The notes: generated by a model not told the origin, from the letters alone. Shown: positions 15,818 to 24,950, numbered from the stretch's first letter. The stretch: 64,000 nt of DNA from Croceicoccus ponticola (GCF_004004515.1 NZ_RXOL01000001.1:124001-188000), one strand, 5' to 3'. Numbers and translations: made by a program.

Positions 15818-17172
15818 TGGCCAGCACGACGTTACCATCGACCCCTGTGACCCCTGTGGCCCCTGTGCCCTCGGCCAAGGGGTATGCATGGTACGTCGCG
15901 TTTCTGCTGGCGACGGCGCATCTGGTTTCGTTCATCGATCGCTATTTGATGAGCCTGGTGATGGAGCCGCTGAAGGCCGATCTGGGCGTCAGCGACACGC
16001 AGCTCGGGCTGTTGCAGGGGACGGGTTTCGTCATTCTCTACACCGTGGTCGCGGTCCCGCTCGGCCGCGCGGCGGACAGTTTCAACCGCCGCAACCTGAT
16101 CATCGCGGGCATCCTGATATGGAGCGTGGCGACGGCGCTTTGCGGCTTGGCGTCGTCGTTCGGAGGCCTGTTTGCGGCACGCGTCGCCGTCGGTTTCGGC
16201 GAAGCGGCGCTGGTCCCTGCGGCCATGTCACTGCTGGCGGCGTACTTCCCCCGCCGCCAGCTTGGCCGTGCGGTTTCGCTGTTCACGACGGGCGCATCGC
16301 TCGGCAAAAGCGCAGCGCTGATCGGCGGCGGCGCGCTGCTCGCGCTGTTGACGTCGATGGGTGGACTGTCGCTCGGGCGCTATGGAACGCTTGCGCCGTG
16401 GCAAGGGACGTTCGTGCTCATGGCCATCCCTGGCATCGTCCTTGCCGCCCTGATGCTGACGGCAAAGGAACCTGCGCGAACCGTGGCGCAACACATGGGC
16501 GCCGTGGCGAAGCCGGGCATCGGCGAAGCATGGCGCTACGTCGTGCGGCACCGCGCTGCCTTTCTCCTTCACACAGGCGCATCGGCGCTGGTCGTCCTGA
16601 CGATCCAATCCATCGCGGCGTGGGCGACCTCGTTTTACGTCCGATTCTTTGCGCTGACACCGTCGCAGGCGGGAATCGCGATCGGCTCGGTCATCCTCAT
16701 CGCCGCGCCCCTCGGTCATCTTAGCGGGGGCGCACTGACCGACTGGTTCCAGTCCCGCCGTTCGCGCTCTCCCGCTGCGCCAGTTATCGTAATCGGCATG
16801 GCGGGCGCAATTCCCGCGGTCATCCTTTTCGTCGCCAGCCCCAGCCTGCCGCTGTCGCTGTTTGCTTATGGCTTGCTGAGTTTCAGTGTCACGCTGGCGG
16901 CGCCGGCCTCGCTTGCGGGCATCCAGATGCTGGCGCCCGATCGCTTGCGCGGGGTCGTCACTTCGATGTTCCTTGCCGTGACGACGCTGGTCGGGATCGG
17001 GCTCGGTCCCATGCTGGTCGGATTGTTCAGCGATCTTGCGGGCGGGCCGCTCCAGCTTGGCAGAGCTCTGCTGTCCATGATCGTGGTCGTGGCCGTCATC
17101 GCCATCATCCTCGCGCTCGCCAGTCGGCGCCCATTCGAACGCACCGCGGCGCTTACCGCCGCCGCCAACTGA
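15817..17172 (+). CDS. MFS transporter, spinster-like
   Basis: A 451-residue inner-membrane carrier with 12 hydrophobic segments. The first loop holds the MFS signature PLGRAADSFNRRNLIIAG, and the opening AFLLATAHLVSFIDRYLMSL with its aspartate in helix 1 is typical of the spinster-like branch common in sphingomonad catabolic clusters. The N-terminus begins with a Pro/Val/Thr stretch encoded by a short triplicated CCTGTG-type repeat. It is expected to move the substrate or a product through the inner membrane after entry by the TonB receptor. Confidence 0.88.
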   Translation: MASTTLPSTPVTPVAPVPSAKGYAWYVAFLLATAHLVSFIDRYLMSLVMEPLKADLGVSDTQLGLLQGTGFVILYTVVAVPLGRAADSFNRRNLIIAGILIWSVATALCGLASSFGGLFAARVAVGFGEAALVPAAMSLLAAYFPRRQLGRAVSLFTTGASLGKSAALIGGGALLALLTSMGGLSLGRYGTLAPWQGTFVLMAIPGIVLAALMLTAKEPARTVAQHMGAVAKPGIGEAWRYVVRHRAAFLLHTGASALVVLTIQSIAAWATSFYVRFFALTPSQAGIAIGSVILIAAPLGHLSGGALTDWFQSRRSRSPAAPVIVIGMAGAIPAVILFVASPSLPLSLFAYGLLSFSVTLAAPASLAGIQMLAPDRLRGVVTSMFLAVTTLVGIGLGPMLVGLFSDLAGGPLQLGRALLSMIVVVAVIAIILALASRRPFERTAALTAAAN

Positions 17173-17190
17173 TCCATTCAGGAGCTTTTC

Positions 17191-18123
17191 ATGCGAAAGA
17201 CCGGCAAGGCCATCATCACCTGCGCGGTGACGGGATCGATACACACGCCGTCGATGTCGCCGCATCTGCCGGTGACGCCGAACGAAATCGCCGAACAGGC
17301 CATTGCCGCGGCCGAAGCGGGGGCGTCGATCCTGCATCTTCATGCGCGCGATCCGATCGACGGTCGGCCTTCGCCCGATCCCGAATTGTACATGCAGTTC
17401 CTGCCCCGCATCAAGCAGTCGACCGACGCCGTGGTTAACATCACCACGGGCGGCGCGCCTGGTTTCAGCGAGGATGACCGTATGGCCGGCCCCCTGCGCG
17501 CCAGCCCGGAAATGACGTCGCTCAACATGGGATCGATGAATTTCGGTTTCTTCGGTCTTGCCGACAAGTTCGACTGGAAGCACGATTGGGAACGCGAACT
17601 GATGCTGGGGTCGAAGAAATTCCCCGCCAATCACAATTTCGCGCTGATCGAACGCATCATGGTCGAACTGGGTCAGGGGCACGGGACGCGGTTCGAATAC
17701 GAATGCTATGATATCGGGCACCTTTATACCGTCAAACATTTTGCCGACATGGGGCTGATCCAGGCGCCGTTCCTGATCCAGGGCATCTTCGGCATTCTGG
17801 GCGGCATCGGTGCCGATCTCGAAAACTTCATGATGTTCAAGCAGACCGCCGATCGTCTGTTCGGCGATGATTACCTGCTGTCCTGCTTTGCCGTGGGCCG
17901 TCCGCAGATGAAGTTTCTTGCGCAATGCGCGCTGGTCGGCGGCAGCGTCCGCGTCGGGTTGGAAGACAGCTTGTTCATCGGCAAGGGCGAACTGGCCACC
18001 AGCAACGCGCAACAGGTGCTGAAACTGCGCACGATACTCGATGCGCTGGACATCGAAGTCGCGACGCCATCGGACGCGCGCGAAATGCTGGGGCTCAAGG
18101 GCGCAGACGCGGTGGGGTTCTGA
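17191..18123 (+). CDS. Beta-keto acid cleavage enzyme (BKACE, DUF849)
   Basis: A 310-residue TIM-barrel protein of the BKACE family. The zinc motif HLHARD is near residue 50. Other family landmarks are ITTGGAPGF, the FEYECYDIGHLY segment, GGSVRVGLEDS and GKGELATSNAQQV. BKACE enzymes react a beta-keto acid with acetyl-CoA to give acetoacetate and a new acyl-CoA; the best-known member cleaves 3-keto-5-aminohexanoate in lysine fermentation, and others act on dehydrocarnitine and various beta-keto acids. GGAG stands before the start. Placed between a carrier and a HyuA/HyuB pair, it could cleave a beta-keto acid made by those proteins. Confidence 0.88.
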   Translation: MRKTGKAIITCAVTGSIHTPSMSPHLPVTPNEIAEQAIAAAEAGASILHLHARDPIDGRPSPDPELYMQFLPRIKQSTDAVVNITTGGAPGFSEDDRMAGPLRASPEMTSLNMGSMNFGFFGLADKFDWKHDWERELMLGSKKFPANHNFALIERIMVELGQGHGTRFEYECYDIGHLYTVKHFADMGLIQAPFLIQGIFGILGGIGADLENFMMFKQTADRLFGDDYLLSCFAVGRPQMKFLAQCALVGGSVRVGLEDSLFIGKGELATSNAQQVLKLRTILDALDIEVATPSDAREMLGLKGADAVGF

Positions 18124-18124
18124 C

Positions 18125-20179
18125 ATGCGGTTCGCAACCGATACCGGCGGCACGTTCACCGATCTCGTGGTCGAAGACGACGACGGGTCTATCACCTTGC
18201 ACAAGGCGTCGACTGTGCCGTCCGATCCGGTTTCGGGCGTACTCGATGCGCTGACCGTCGCGGCCACTGCGCGCGGGCTGACGTTGCGCGACCTGTTGGC
18301 CCGGGCGGACAGCTTCATCCACGGCACCACCCATGCGATCAACGCGATCATCACCGGCAATGCCGCGCGCACCGGGCTGATCGTGACGCAAGGGCACCGC
18401 GACATCCTCTTGTTTCGCGAAGGCGGCCGGACCGAACCGTTCAACCACACAGTCGCCTATCCCAAGGCCTATGTCGCGCGCGCGCTGACGTTCGAGGCTC
18501 CGGAAAGGCTCTTGGCCGACGGCACGGTGCAGACCCCGCTCGACGAAGCGGCGGTGGTGGAAATCCTGGCACGGATGCGCGAACAGAAGGTGGAGGCGGT
18601 GGCCGTCGCGTTGCTGTGGTCGACGCTGCATCCCGCGCACGAACTGCGCATCGGCGAACTGATCGAACGTCACCTGCCAGGCGTTCCATACAGCCTGTCG
18701 CACAAGGTCAACGCGACCCTGCGCGAGTTTCGCCGGGCATCGTCGGCGGCGATCGACGCATCGCTGAAACCGTTGATGACGCGTTATCTGGGCAGCCTGT
18801 CCGACCGGCTGGCGGCAGAAGGTTTTGGAGGCAAGGTCATGGTGCTGACCAGCGCGGGCGGCATGGTCGAAGCCGCTGAAGTCGCGGCCGCACCGATCCG
18901 CATCATCAATTCCGGGCCGTCGATGGCACCTGTGGCGGGCCGCCATTATGCCAACCGCGAAGGCGGCTGGCGCACCGCGATCGTCGCCGACACGGGCGGG
19001 ACGACTTACGACATCAGCCTCGTCAGCGATGGCCGCGTACCGATGACCCGCGACCTGTGGATCGGCGAACCCTATCGCGGGCATCTCGCCGGATATCCCA
19101 GCGTCGATGTCAAAAGCGTGGGCGCAGGCGGCGGCAGCATCGCTTCGCTCGATGCGGCGGGCCTGCTGCACGTCGGGCCGCAAAGCGCCGGATCGACGCC
19201 GGGGCCTGCCTGTTACGGGCGGGGCGGCACGCTGCCCACGGTGACCGATGCATGCATGGTGCTGGGCTATCTCGATCCCGACTATTTCCTGGGCGGCGCG
19301 ATGACGCTTGATGCGGACGCATCGCGCACCGCGATTGCGGAAAACGTCGCCGACAAGCTGGGCATGAGCGTCGAGGACGCGGCGTGGAGCATTCTTGATC
19401 TCGCCACCGAGAACATGGTGCAAGCGATTCAGGAGCTGACGGTCAATCAGGGCATCGACCCATCAGACGCGGTGCTGATCGGCGGCGGCGGGGCGGCGGG
19501 GCTCAATTCGGTGTTCATCGCGCGCAGGCTGGGGTGCAAACGCCTGCTGATCCCCGAAACGGGCGCGGCGATGAGCGCGGCAGGCGCGATGATTTCGGAC
19601 ATCACCGGCGAATTCGCCGCGACGGTCCACACCACCACCGCGGCGTTCGACAATGACCGTGTTGCCGCCGCGATCGACCGGCTTCGCCGCGATGCCGAAC
19701 AGTTTGCGCAGCGCACCGGCACGCCCGGCGAGATCGAATTCATTGCCGAGGCCCGGTACGAAGGGCAGGCATGGGATATCGACGTGCCGCTGACGTCGAC
19801 CAATTTCGCCACGCAGCAGGATATTCAGGCGTTTCGGCATGCATTCGATGCGATGCACGAACAGATCTTCACGATCCGCGATCCCGGCTCCGCAGTCGAA
19901 CTGATCGGCCTTCGCGCACGTATCCGCTGCCCGGCGCGAGCCGACGGCGCGTTCCTGCTGAAAGAGGATCCCGAGGCAGCCACTGCGATGCGGAAGCGGC
20001 CGGTGTACTTCGCTGGCGAAGGCTGGGTCGATACGCAGATCCTGCGCTGGGACGCGGTGCCTACGGATACCGATTTTGCGGGGCCCGCGCTGATCGAATC
20101 TCCCTTTACCACGGTCGTCGTCGACCCGGCGGCACGCTTTCGCCGGTCGGCTGCCGGCGCGCTTTTGATCGAGGCCTGA
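18125..20179 (+). CDS. Hydantoinase/oxoprolinase-family ATPase subunit (HyuA-like)
   Basis: A 684-residue protein of the HyuA family with an ASKHA (actin-like) ATPase fold. Phosphate-binding motifs are TDTGGTFTDLV at the start and VADTGGTTYDISLV near residue 287, with GPACYGRGG near 358 and IGGGGAAGLNS near 455. Relatives are ATP-dependent: N-methylhydantoinase and oxoprolinase, caprolactamase, and the ATPase subunits of acetone and acetophenone carboxylases. All activate a carbonyl or enol by phosphoryl transfer. It starts one base after the BKACE stop and is followed two bases later by its partner HyuB. The substrate cannot be read from sequence. Confidence 0.85.
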   Translation: MRFATDTGGTFTDLVVEDDDGSITLHKASTVPSDPVSGVLDALTVAATARGLTLRDLLARADSFIHGTTHAINAIITGNAARTGLIVTQGHRDILLFREGGRTEPFNHTVAYPKAYVARALTFEAPERLLADGTVQTPLDEAAVVEILARMREQKVEAVAVALLWSTLHPAHELRIGELIERHLPGVPYSLSHKVNATLREFRRASSAAIDASLKPLMTRYLGSLSDRLAAEGFGGKVMVLTSAGGMVEAAEVAAAPIRIINSGPSMAPVAGRHYANREGGWRTAIVADTGGTTYDISLVSDGRVPMTRDLWIGEPYRGHLAGYPSVDVKSVGAGGGSIASLDAAGLLHVGPQSAGSTPGPACYGRGGTLPTVTDACMVLGYLDPDYFLGGAMTLDADASRTAIAENVADKLGMSVEDAAWSILDLATENMVQAIQELTVNQGIDPSDAVLIGGGGAAGLNSVFIARRLGCKRLLIPETGAAMSAAGAMISDITGEFAATVHTTTAAFDNDRVAAAIDRLRRDAEQFAQRTGTPGEIEFIAEARYEGQAWDIDVPLTSTNFATQQDIQAFRHAFDAMHEQIFTIRDPGSAVELIGLRARIRCPARADGAFLLKEDPEAATAMRKRPVYFAGEGWVDTQILRWDAVPTDTDFAGPALIESPFTTVVVDPAARFRRSAAGALLIEA

Positions 20180-20181
20180 TT

Positions 20182-21954
20182 ATGGAAAATGCACTGGGCG
20201 ATCGGATGAACGGCGCCGAAATGGCCGTGCTGCGCAGCCGGCTGGACGGCATCGTGCGCAAGATGTCGAATACGCTGCTGCGGACAGGGCGCTCGGGTGT
20301 GCTCAATCGCGCGCGCGATTTTTCCTGTTGCCTGCTCACGCGCGACGGTGACCTGATCAGCGCGGCAGACAGCTTGCCGATCCATGTACTTTCCGGGCCG
20401 GACATGATGGCGCGGTCGGTCCTGCAATTCCATCCCGATCAACGCGCGGGCGATGCGTTCCTGCACAATTCGCCCTATCACGGCTGTTCGCACCCGGCGG
20501 ATCTTTCGGTGATCGCACCGGTCATGGACGAGCACGGCAACCACCGCTTTACCGTACTGGCCAAGGCGCATCAGGCCGATATCGGCAATTCGCAGCCGAC
20601 GACGTACATGGCCGACGCCAAAGACGTATATCACGAAGGCGCGCTGATCTTTCCTGGCGTTCAGGTGCAGCGCAACTGGGAGGATATCGACGATATCATC
20701 CGCATGTGCGAAATGCGCATCCGCGTGCCGCATCAATGGCGTGGCGATTACCTCGCCACGGTGGGCGCGGTGCGCATCGGGGAAAAGGCGCTGACCGGAC
20801 TGGCGGCGGAAATCGGCTGGGACCGGATCGAATCCTTTGCCGGGCAGTGGTTCGATTATTCCGAAACCCTGATGGCGGACGCCATCGCCCGATTGCCCGC
20901 CGGATCGGTGACGGGAACAAGCACGCACGACCCGTTCCCCGGCTTTCCCGGCGAAGGCATCAGGATCGAGGCGAAAGTCGATGTCGACCCCGTCGCCGGG
21001 CGTGTCGCCGTCGACCTGACCGACAATCCGGACTGCCTGCCATGCGGGATGAACCTGTCCGAAGCCTGCGCCCGCACGGCGGCGATGATCGGCGTGTTCA
21101 ACAGCATCGACCATAAAGTGCCCAAGAACGCAGGCTCATTCAGGCGGATCGACATCGCCCTGCGCGTTGGGTGCATCGCGGGCATTCCAGTTCACCCGTT
21201 TTCGTGCTCTGCGGCCACGACCAATATCGCCGACCGCGTCGCCAACAGCGTGCAGACCGGGCTGGCTTCGCTGGGCGAAGGCATCGGCATGGCCGAAGTC
21301 GGTTCTGTCATCGCCCCGTCCGCAGGAGTGATTTCCGGAGTCGATCCCCGAACCGGCCAGCCTTTCGTGAACCAGATCTTCCTGGCTATGAGCGGCGGCG
21401 CGGCAAGCCCGTCAAGCGACGCTTGGTGGACCATCGGCCATGTCGGCAACGCCGGCCTGTGTTGTATCGACGGGGTGGAAATGGCCGAATTGCTACAGCC
21501 TATCGTCGTTCATTCGCGCGCGTTCCTGCCCGATACCGAAGGCGCTGGCACCACCAACGGCGCGCCGTCGACCATCGTCGAATTCGGTCCGCTCGGCGCC
21601 GATATCGACATCGGCTATCTTTCCGACGGTCATTGCAATCCGCCGGTCGGCGTGCGCGGCGGCGGCAGCGGGGGCGGGGCGGATCAGTACCTGATCGGTC
21701 GCGACGGCGTGTCCACACCGCTCGACGCCTGCGCACAGGTCACCATCCGCGAAGGCGAACGCATCGTCGCGATATCCTGCGGCGGCGGGGGCTATGGCCC
21801 GGCCAAAGCGCGCGGTGCGGACCAAGTCGCCGAAGACGTCGCAGGCGGGCTGGTCAGCGTGGCGCGGGCGCTCGACGTCTATGGCGTGGCGCTGGCCGAT
21901 GACGGCAGCGTGGCCGCGACAGAAACCGCAAAGCTGCGCGAGGCGATGGCATGA
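20182..21954 (+). CDS. Hydantoinase B/oxoprolinase-family subunit (HyuB-like)
   Basis: A 590-residue partner of the HyuA-like protein. Family features are ALGDRMNGAEMAVLRSRLDG at the start, then ARDFSCCLLTRDGDLI, DAFLHNSPYHGCSHPADLSV near residue 95 and a Gly-rich C-terminus (VRGGGSGGGADQYLIGRDG, ISCGGGGYG). In two-subunit enzymes HyuB carries the hydrolytic or metal-dependent half of the reaction; in acetophenone carboxylase its homologue belongs to the carboxylating core. No third small subunit of the acetone carboxylase gamma type is present in this operon. The stop overlaps the next start (ATGA). Confidence 0.85.
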   Translation: MENALGDRMNGAEMAVLRSRLDGIVRKMSNTLLRTGRSGVLNRARDFSCCLLTRDGDLISAADSLPIHVLSGPDMMARSVLQFHPDQRAGDAFLHNSPYHGCSHPADLSVIAPVMDEHGNHRFTVLAKAHQADIGNSQPTTYMADAKDVYHEGALIFPGVQVQRNWEDIDDIIRMCEMRIRVPHQWRGDYLATVGAVRIGEKALTGLAAEIGWDRIESFAGQWFDYSETLMADAIARLPAGSVTGTSTHDPFPGFPGEGIRIEAKVDVDPVAGRVAVDLTDNPDCLPCGMNLSEACARTAAMIGVFNSIDHKVPKNAGSFRRIDIALRVGCIAGIPVHPFSCSAATTNIADRVANSVQTGLASLGEGIGMAEVGSVIAPSAGVISGVDPRTGQPFVNQIFLAMSGGAASPSSDAWWTIGHVGNAGLCCIDGVEMAELLQPIVVHSRAFLPDTEGAGTTNGAPSTIVEFGPLGADIDIGYLSDGHCNPPVGVRGGGSGGGADQYLIGRDGVSTPLDACAQVTIREGERIVAISCGGGGYGPAKARGADQVAEDVAGGLVSVARALDVYGVALADDGSVAATETAKLREAMA

Positions 21955-22703
21955 GCGCGCGCCGGGTACTCGTGACCGCAGGGGCGTCGGGCATCGGCCT
22001 TGCCATTGCCGAGGTTTTCGCGAGCCGAGGCGACGAAGTCGTGATCTGCGATGTCGATCAGTCCGCACTTGACGACGCGGCGGGGCGGCTGAACGGGATC
22101 GTCGCGATCCAGGCCGACGTTTCGGACCCCGTGGCGGTGGACAGCCTGATCGCAAAGGCAGGGCCAGTGTCGGTCCTCATCAACAACGCCGGGATCGCAG
22201 GGCCGGTCGGTGGCATCGAAACCAATGCGCCCGACGAATGGGCCCGCTGTTTCGCGGTCAACGTTCATGGCGCGTTTCACATGATCCGCGCCGTCGTTCC
22301 CGCCATGCGGGACAGCGGCGGCGGCACGATCGTCAATATCTCCACCGCCTCGACCGTTACCGGATTGCCGGGCCGGTCGGCCTATGTGGCGTCGAAATGG
22401 GCGCTCGAAGGGTTGACCCGGACGCTGGCGCGAGAGCTTGGCCCCGATGGCATTCGCGTCAATGCGATCCGTCCCGGTTTCATGGACACGACGCGGATGC
22501 GCGGGATCATGGAACGGATCGCAGGCGAAAACGGGCTGACCGTCGCCGAAGTCGAAGCCAGCGCGCTCAAATACATTTCGATGCGAACGAAAATCCAGCC
22601 TGCCGAGATCGGCGAGATGGCCTGGTTCTTCGCATCGGATGCCGCACACCACATCACCGGGCAGATCGTCGGCGTCGACGGCAATGCCGAATGGGAGGGA
22701 TGA
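21951..22703 (+). CDS. SDR-family oxidoreductase (second in operon)
   Basis: A 250-residue classical short-chain dehydrogenase with TAGASGIG at residues 9-16, NNAG near 80, the catalytic serine in ISTASTVTG near 133 and YVASK near 146. It differs clearly from the other SDR of the operon in the substrate-binding part (GFMDTTRMRGIM), so the two probably act at different steps or on opposite stereoisomers. Coupled to hyuB by a four-base overlap. Confidence 0.87.
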   Translation: MSARRVLVTAGASGIGLAIAEVFASRGDEVVICDVDQSALDDAAGRLNGIVAIQADVSDPVAVDSLIAKAGPVSVLINNAGIAGPVGGIETNAPDEWARCFAVNVHGAFHMIRAVVPAMRDSGGGTIVNISTASTVTGLPGRSAYVASKWALEGLTRTLARELGPDGIRVNAIRPGFMDTTRMRGIMERIAGENGLTVAEVEASALKYISMRTKIQPAEIGEMAWFFASDAAHHITGQIVGVDGNAEWEG

Positions 22704-22704
22704 C

Positions 22705-23289
22705 ATGTCACGGATTACGCCACTGACCATCGACGAACTGAGCGAGCGCGGTGTCGACGTGACGCCGTTCCTGCACGATTTCGCCGAACTGCCCGGCAGC
22801 GTCGCCACGCTCGGCTATCGGCCCGACATTCTGAACGGGACGCTGGTGCTGTGGCAAGCGGTGATGGGCGCGGGGTCCCTGCCGGACGAATTGAAGTATC
22901 TTGCCGGATATCTCGCCAGCATGTCGGCCGGGTGCCAGTATTGTTCGGCCCATACGGCCAGCAACGCGGGCACAGTAGGCGACAGCGCGAAAGTCGCCGC
23001 AGTCTGGGAATACGAACGCAGCCCGCTGTTTACCGAGGCGGAGCGCGCGGCGCTGCGGTTTGCGCAACTGGCTGGGATGTCGCCGTCGGGCGTGCGCGAC
23101 GAAGATGTCGACGCGATGAAGGAATTCTATTCCGAAACCGAGATCGTGGAACTGCTCGCGGTCGTCGCGCTCTATGGCTTTTTCAATCGGTGGAACGACA
23201 GCCTGGCTACGCATCTGGAACCGACGCCGTTCAAATTCGCCAACCAAACCATCGCCGACCACGGCTGGCACATCGGCAATCACGCGTGA
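22705..23289 (+). CDS. Carboxymuconolactone decarboxylase/AhpD-like protein
   Basis: A 194-residue helical protein of the CMD/AhpD superfamily. The redox-type motif CQYCSAHTAS is near residue 77: a CxxC with the following His, as in AhpD, rather than the pattern of true carboxymuconolactone decarboxylases. The start at 22705 lies one base after the SDR stop. Members next to catabolic genes are often of unknown role; possibilities are peroxide or thiol protection or a gamma-carboxylactone step. Last gene of the operon, followed by a strong terminator-like hairpin. Confidence 0.8.
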   Translation: MSRITPLTIDELSERGVDVTPFLHDFAELPGSVATLGYRPDILNGTLVLWQAVMGAGSLPDELKYLAGYLASMSAGCQYCSAHTASNAGTVGDSAKVAAVWEYERSPLFTEAERAALRFAQLAGMSPSGVRDEDVDAMKEFYSETEIVELLAVVALYGFFNRWNDSLATHLEPTPFKFANQTIADHGWHIGNHA

Positions 23290-23323
23290 TGGGGCGATGA
23301 TTTCGGTGTGACGGGGCGAAGGA

Positions 23324-23363
23324 TTTCCGGGCCGGTCTTGCCACGGCGGACCGGTCCCGGAAA
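23324..23363 (+). terminator. Terminator-like hairpin after the catabolic operon
   Basis: TTTCCGGGCCGGTC (23324-23337) pairs with GACCGGTCCCGGAAA (23349-23363) with a single bulged T and an 11-base loop. It begins 35 bases after the last stop of the operon. There is no T tract, but the stem is long and GC-rich. Confidence 0.6.
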
Positions 23364-23399
23364 TGGAGGTCAGATGAAGCTAACCGCTCCGTCATCGAA

Positions 23400-24010
23400 C
23401 GTCCGGTGCCGTCGACGCCGACCGAGTTATCGTCGGCGCCGATTAGCCCATTGAGCGATTTCGACGCGCTGTCGTTGACGATCTCGCCGTTGAACACGTT
23501 GTCCAGTATCTGCGCGGAAATGATCGGCACTCGTTTTCGACGACGAGTTGGATCGGTTCCTGATCGCTGCCCGCGCCATTGAGATCGACGGTGTCGCCGT
23601 CATATTCGGTGGCGGTGAAGGCGGGCGTGAGGTCGATGGTTTCGATGTCAGTGTCGCCGCTGGCGCTGGGATGGTCGAGCTGGTCCTTGAGATCGACGGT
23701 GAAGGCGTCGTCGGTCGGGTCGCTGGGTCGTCTGGGTGATGGTGAAGATCAAACGACCGTCGGCGGCCTTGGCCTCGACGACGCTGCCGTTGACGTTCCA
23801 GGTCATGGCGGAGCCCTTGGGGGTCATGGTGTTGCCGTCGATGTCCTGCACCGCCCCGGACACGAGGGTATTGATGGCAAAGGTGACCGGCTCGTCCGCG
23901 CCACTGGTGACCGTGGCGGCCAGCGCGGCATAAGTCAGGTCGGTCTCGTAATCGGTGGCGTCGCCGTCGGTGTTTGCCGTTCGCCGCATCGCCATCGGCC
24001 ACCGCGCGTC
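23400..24010 (-). pseudogene. Decayed fragment of a giant repeat adhesin (T1SS-143/cadherin-like repeat)
   Basis: Read leftward, three frames in turn give one recognisable repeat. About 23990-23745 reads DGDATDYETDLTYAALAATV and ends DGRLIFTITQT. After a frameshift, about 23745-23535 reads DDAFTVDLKDQLDHPSASGD then AFTATEYDGDTVDLNGAG. After another shift, about 23530-23400 reads PIISAQILDNVFNGEIVNDS. This is the layout of VCBS-like repeats in very large type I-secreted adhesins. A further shift is likely near 23985. No start, secretion signal or intact repeat remains, so it is a relic of a gene that is elsewhere or lost. Confidence 0.6.
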
Positions 24011-24087
24011 GCGTTGCTAACGCCGTTGATCCGCGGTTTCGACGGCATCGGTCAGTAGAAACCCCGCCGGTTAAATCGCGGGCGATA

Positions 24088-24867
24088 TCAGGCGATAAGG
24101 GTCTGGATTTCGCCAAGACCTTCGAATCGGGCCGTGACGATGGCGCCGGGAAGGATTTCATGCACGCCGGTGATTGCGCCGCTGGAAATCCACCAGCCGG
24201 ATCTGGGCGCAATGCCGCGTTGGGCTAGGTTTGCGAGGAGGAAGCGGGCTGCGCCGAACGGTCCGTCCAGCATCGTTGCCGTGGTGGCGCGCCCAACCTC
24301 TTTGCCATCGCTTGCAACGCTGACGACGACATCGTTCAGCGTGCCCCAACTCGCGCGATCCACCATGTTGCCGAGCAACAATCCGGCATTGTTGCCGTGA
24401 TCCGCAACCGTGACGCAAGGTCCGTCGTCGTTGATGCCGGGATAGGGCGACGAAGCAATCTCGATCCCGATGCGAACTTCGTCGATCCAGTCGAAGACGT
24501 CTTCGTTGGTGGTCGGCAACGGTGCGCCGTCCTTTACCGCCAGCCGCAACATGAATTCCGCTTCTGCCGCCGCGAACCCGTCATGGAATACTGGCATCGC
24601 CACGGGCGTCCCGGCAAATTCCGCGATCGACCCGGCCAGGATCGGCCCGACCAGGCGATCCGCCCCAAGCTGCGTGTCGAGCGGAGCATTGATCCGCCCG
24701 ACTTTCCAGCCGACCACGTCCCGGTCCCAGATCGACAGGGCCGCGTCCTGCACCGCGTAGGCGGCGGCGAGGTTCTCGGGAACGGCTCCCGGAAATTTCG
24801 AAATCGCCTGCCGCTCTCGCCTTGCGGTGACAAAAGCTTCGGCAACCGAGCGCGCGGCAGAACTCAC
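24088..24867 (-). CDS. FAH-superfamily 2-keto-4-pentenoate hydratase-like protein
   Basis: A 259-residue protein of the MhpD-like branch of the fumarylacetoacetate hydrolase superfamily. Landmarks are VVGWKVG near residue 52, then VFHDGFAAAEAEFMLRL with the metal-binding Glu pair near 100, and EVRIGIEIASSP near 130. The family uses a divalent metal to hydrate, hydrolyse or dehydrate 2-keto acids. The start is GTG (24867) behind GAGGA. It is divergent from the pectin-locus LacI gene, with two LacI operator copies in between, so regulation with the pectin genes is likely. A role on a 2-keto-3-deoxy sugar acid is possible but not shown. Confidence 0.8.
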   Translation of the reverse strand: MSSAARSVAEAFVTARRERQAISKFPGAVPENLAAAYAVQDAALSIWDRDVVGWKVGRINAPLDTQLGADRLVGPILAGSIAEFAGTPVAMPVFHDGFAAAEAEFMLRLAVKDGAPLPTTNEDVFDWIDEVRIGIEIASSPYPGINDDGPCVTVADHGNNAGLLLGNMVDRASWGTLNDVVVSVASDGKEVGRATTATMLDGPFGAARFLLANLAQRGIAPRSGWWISSGAITGVHEILPGAIVTARFEGLGEIQTLIA

Positions 24868-24914
24868 AGGATCATCCTCTGTTCACCCAGATTTCCTGCG
24901 ACATAGTTCGAAAA

Positions 24915-24950
24915 GGAAACCGGTGTCAAAACTTTTTGCCACCGGTTTCC
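24915..24950. promoter_or_regulatory. Paired inverted operators of the pectin LacI regulator
   Basis: GGAAACCGGTGTCA (24915-24928) and TGCCACCGGTTTCC (24937-24950) are inverted copies of one site, 22 bases between centres, in the gap between the divergent hydratase and lacI genes. Their core ACCGGT and TGACACC flank match the sites at 26113, 30335, 34529 and 34598, so they are probably bound by the regulator encoded at 25035. Confidence 0.65.
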
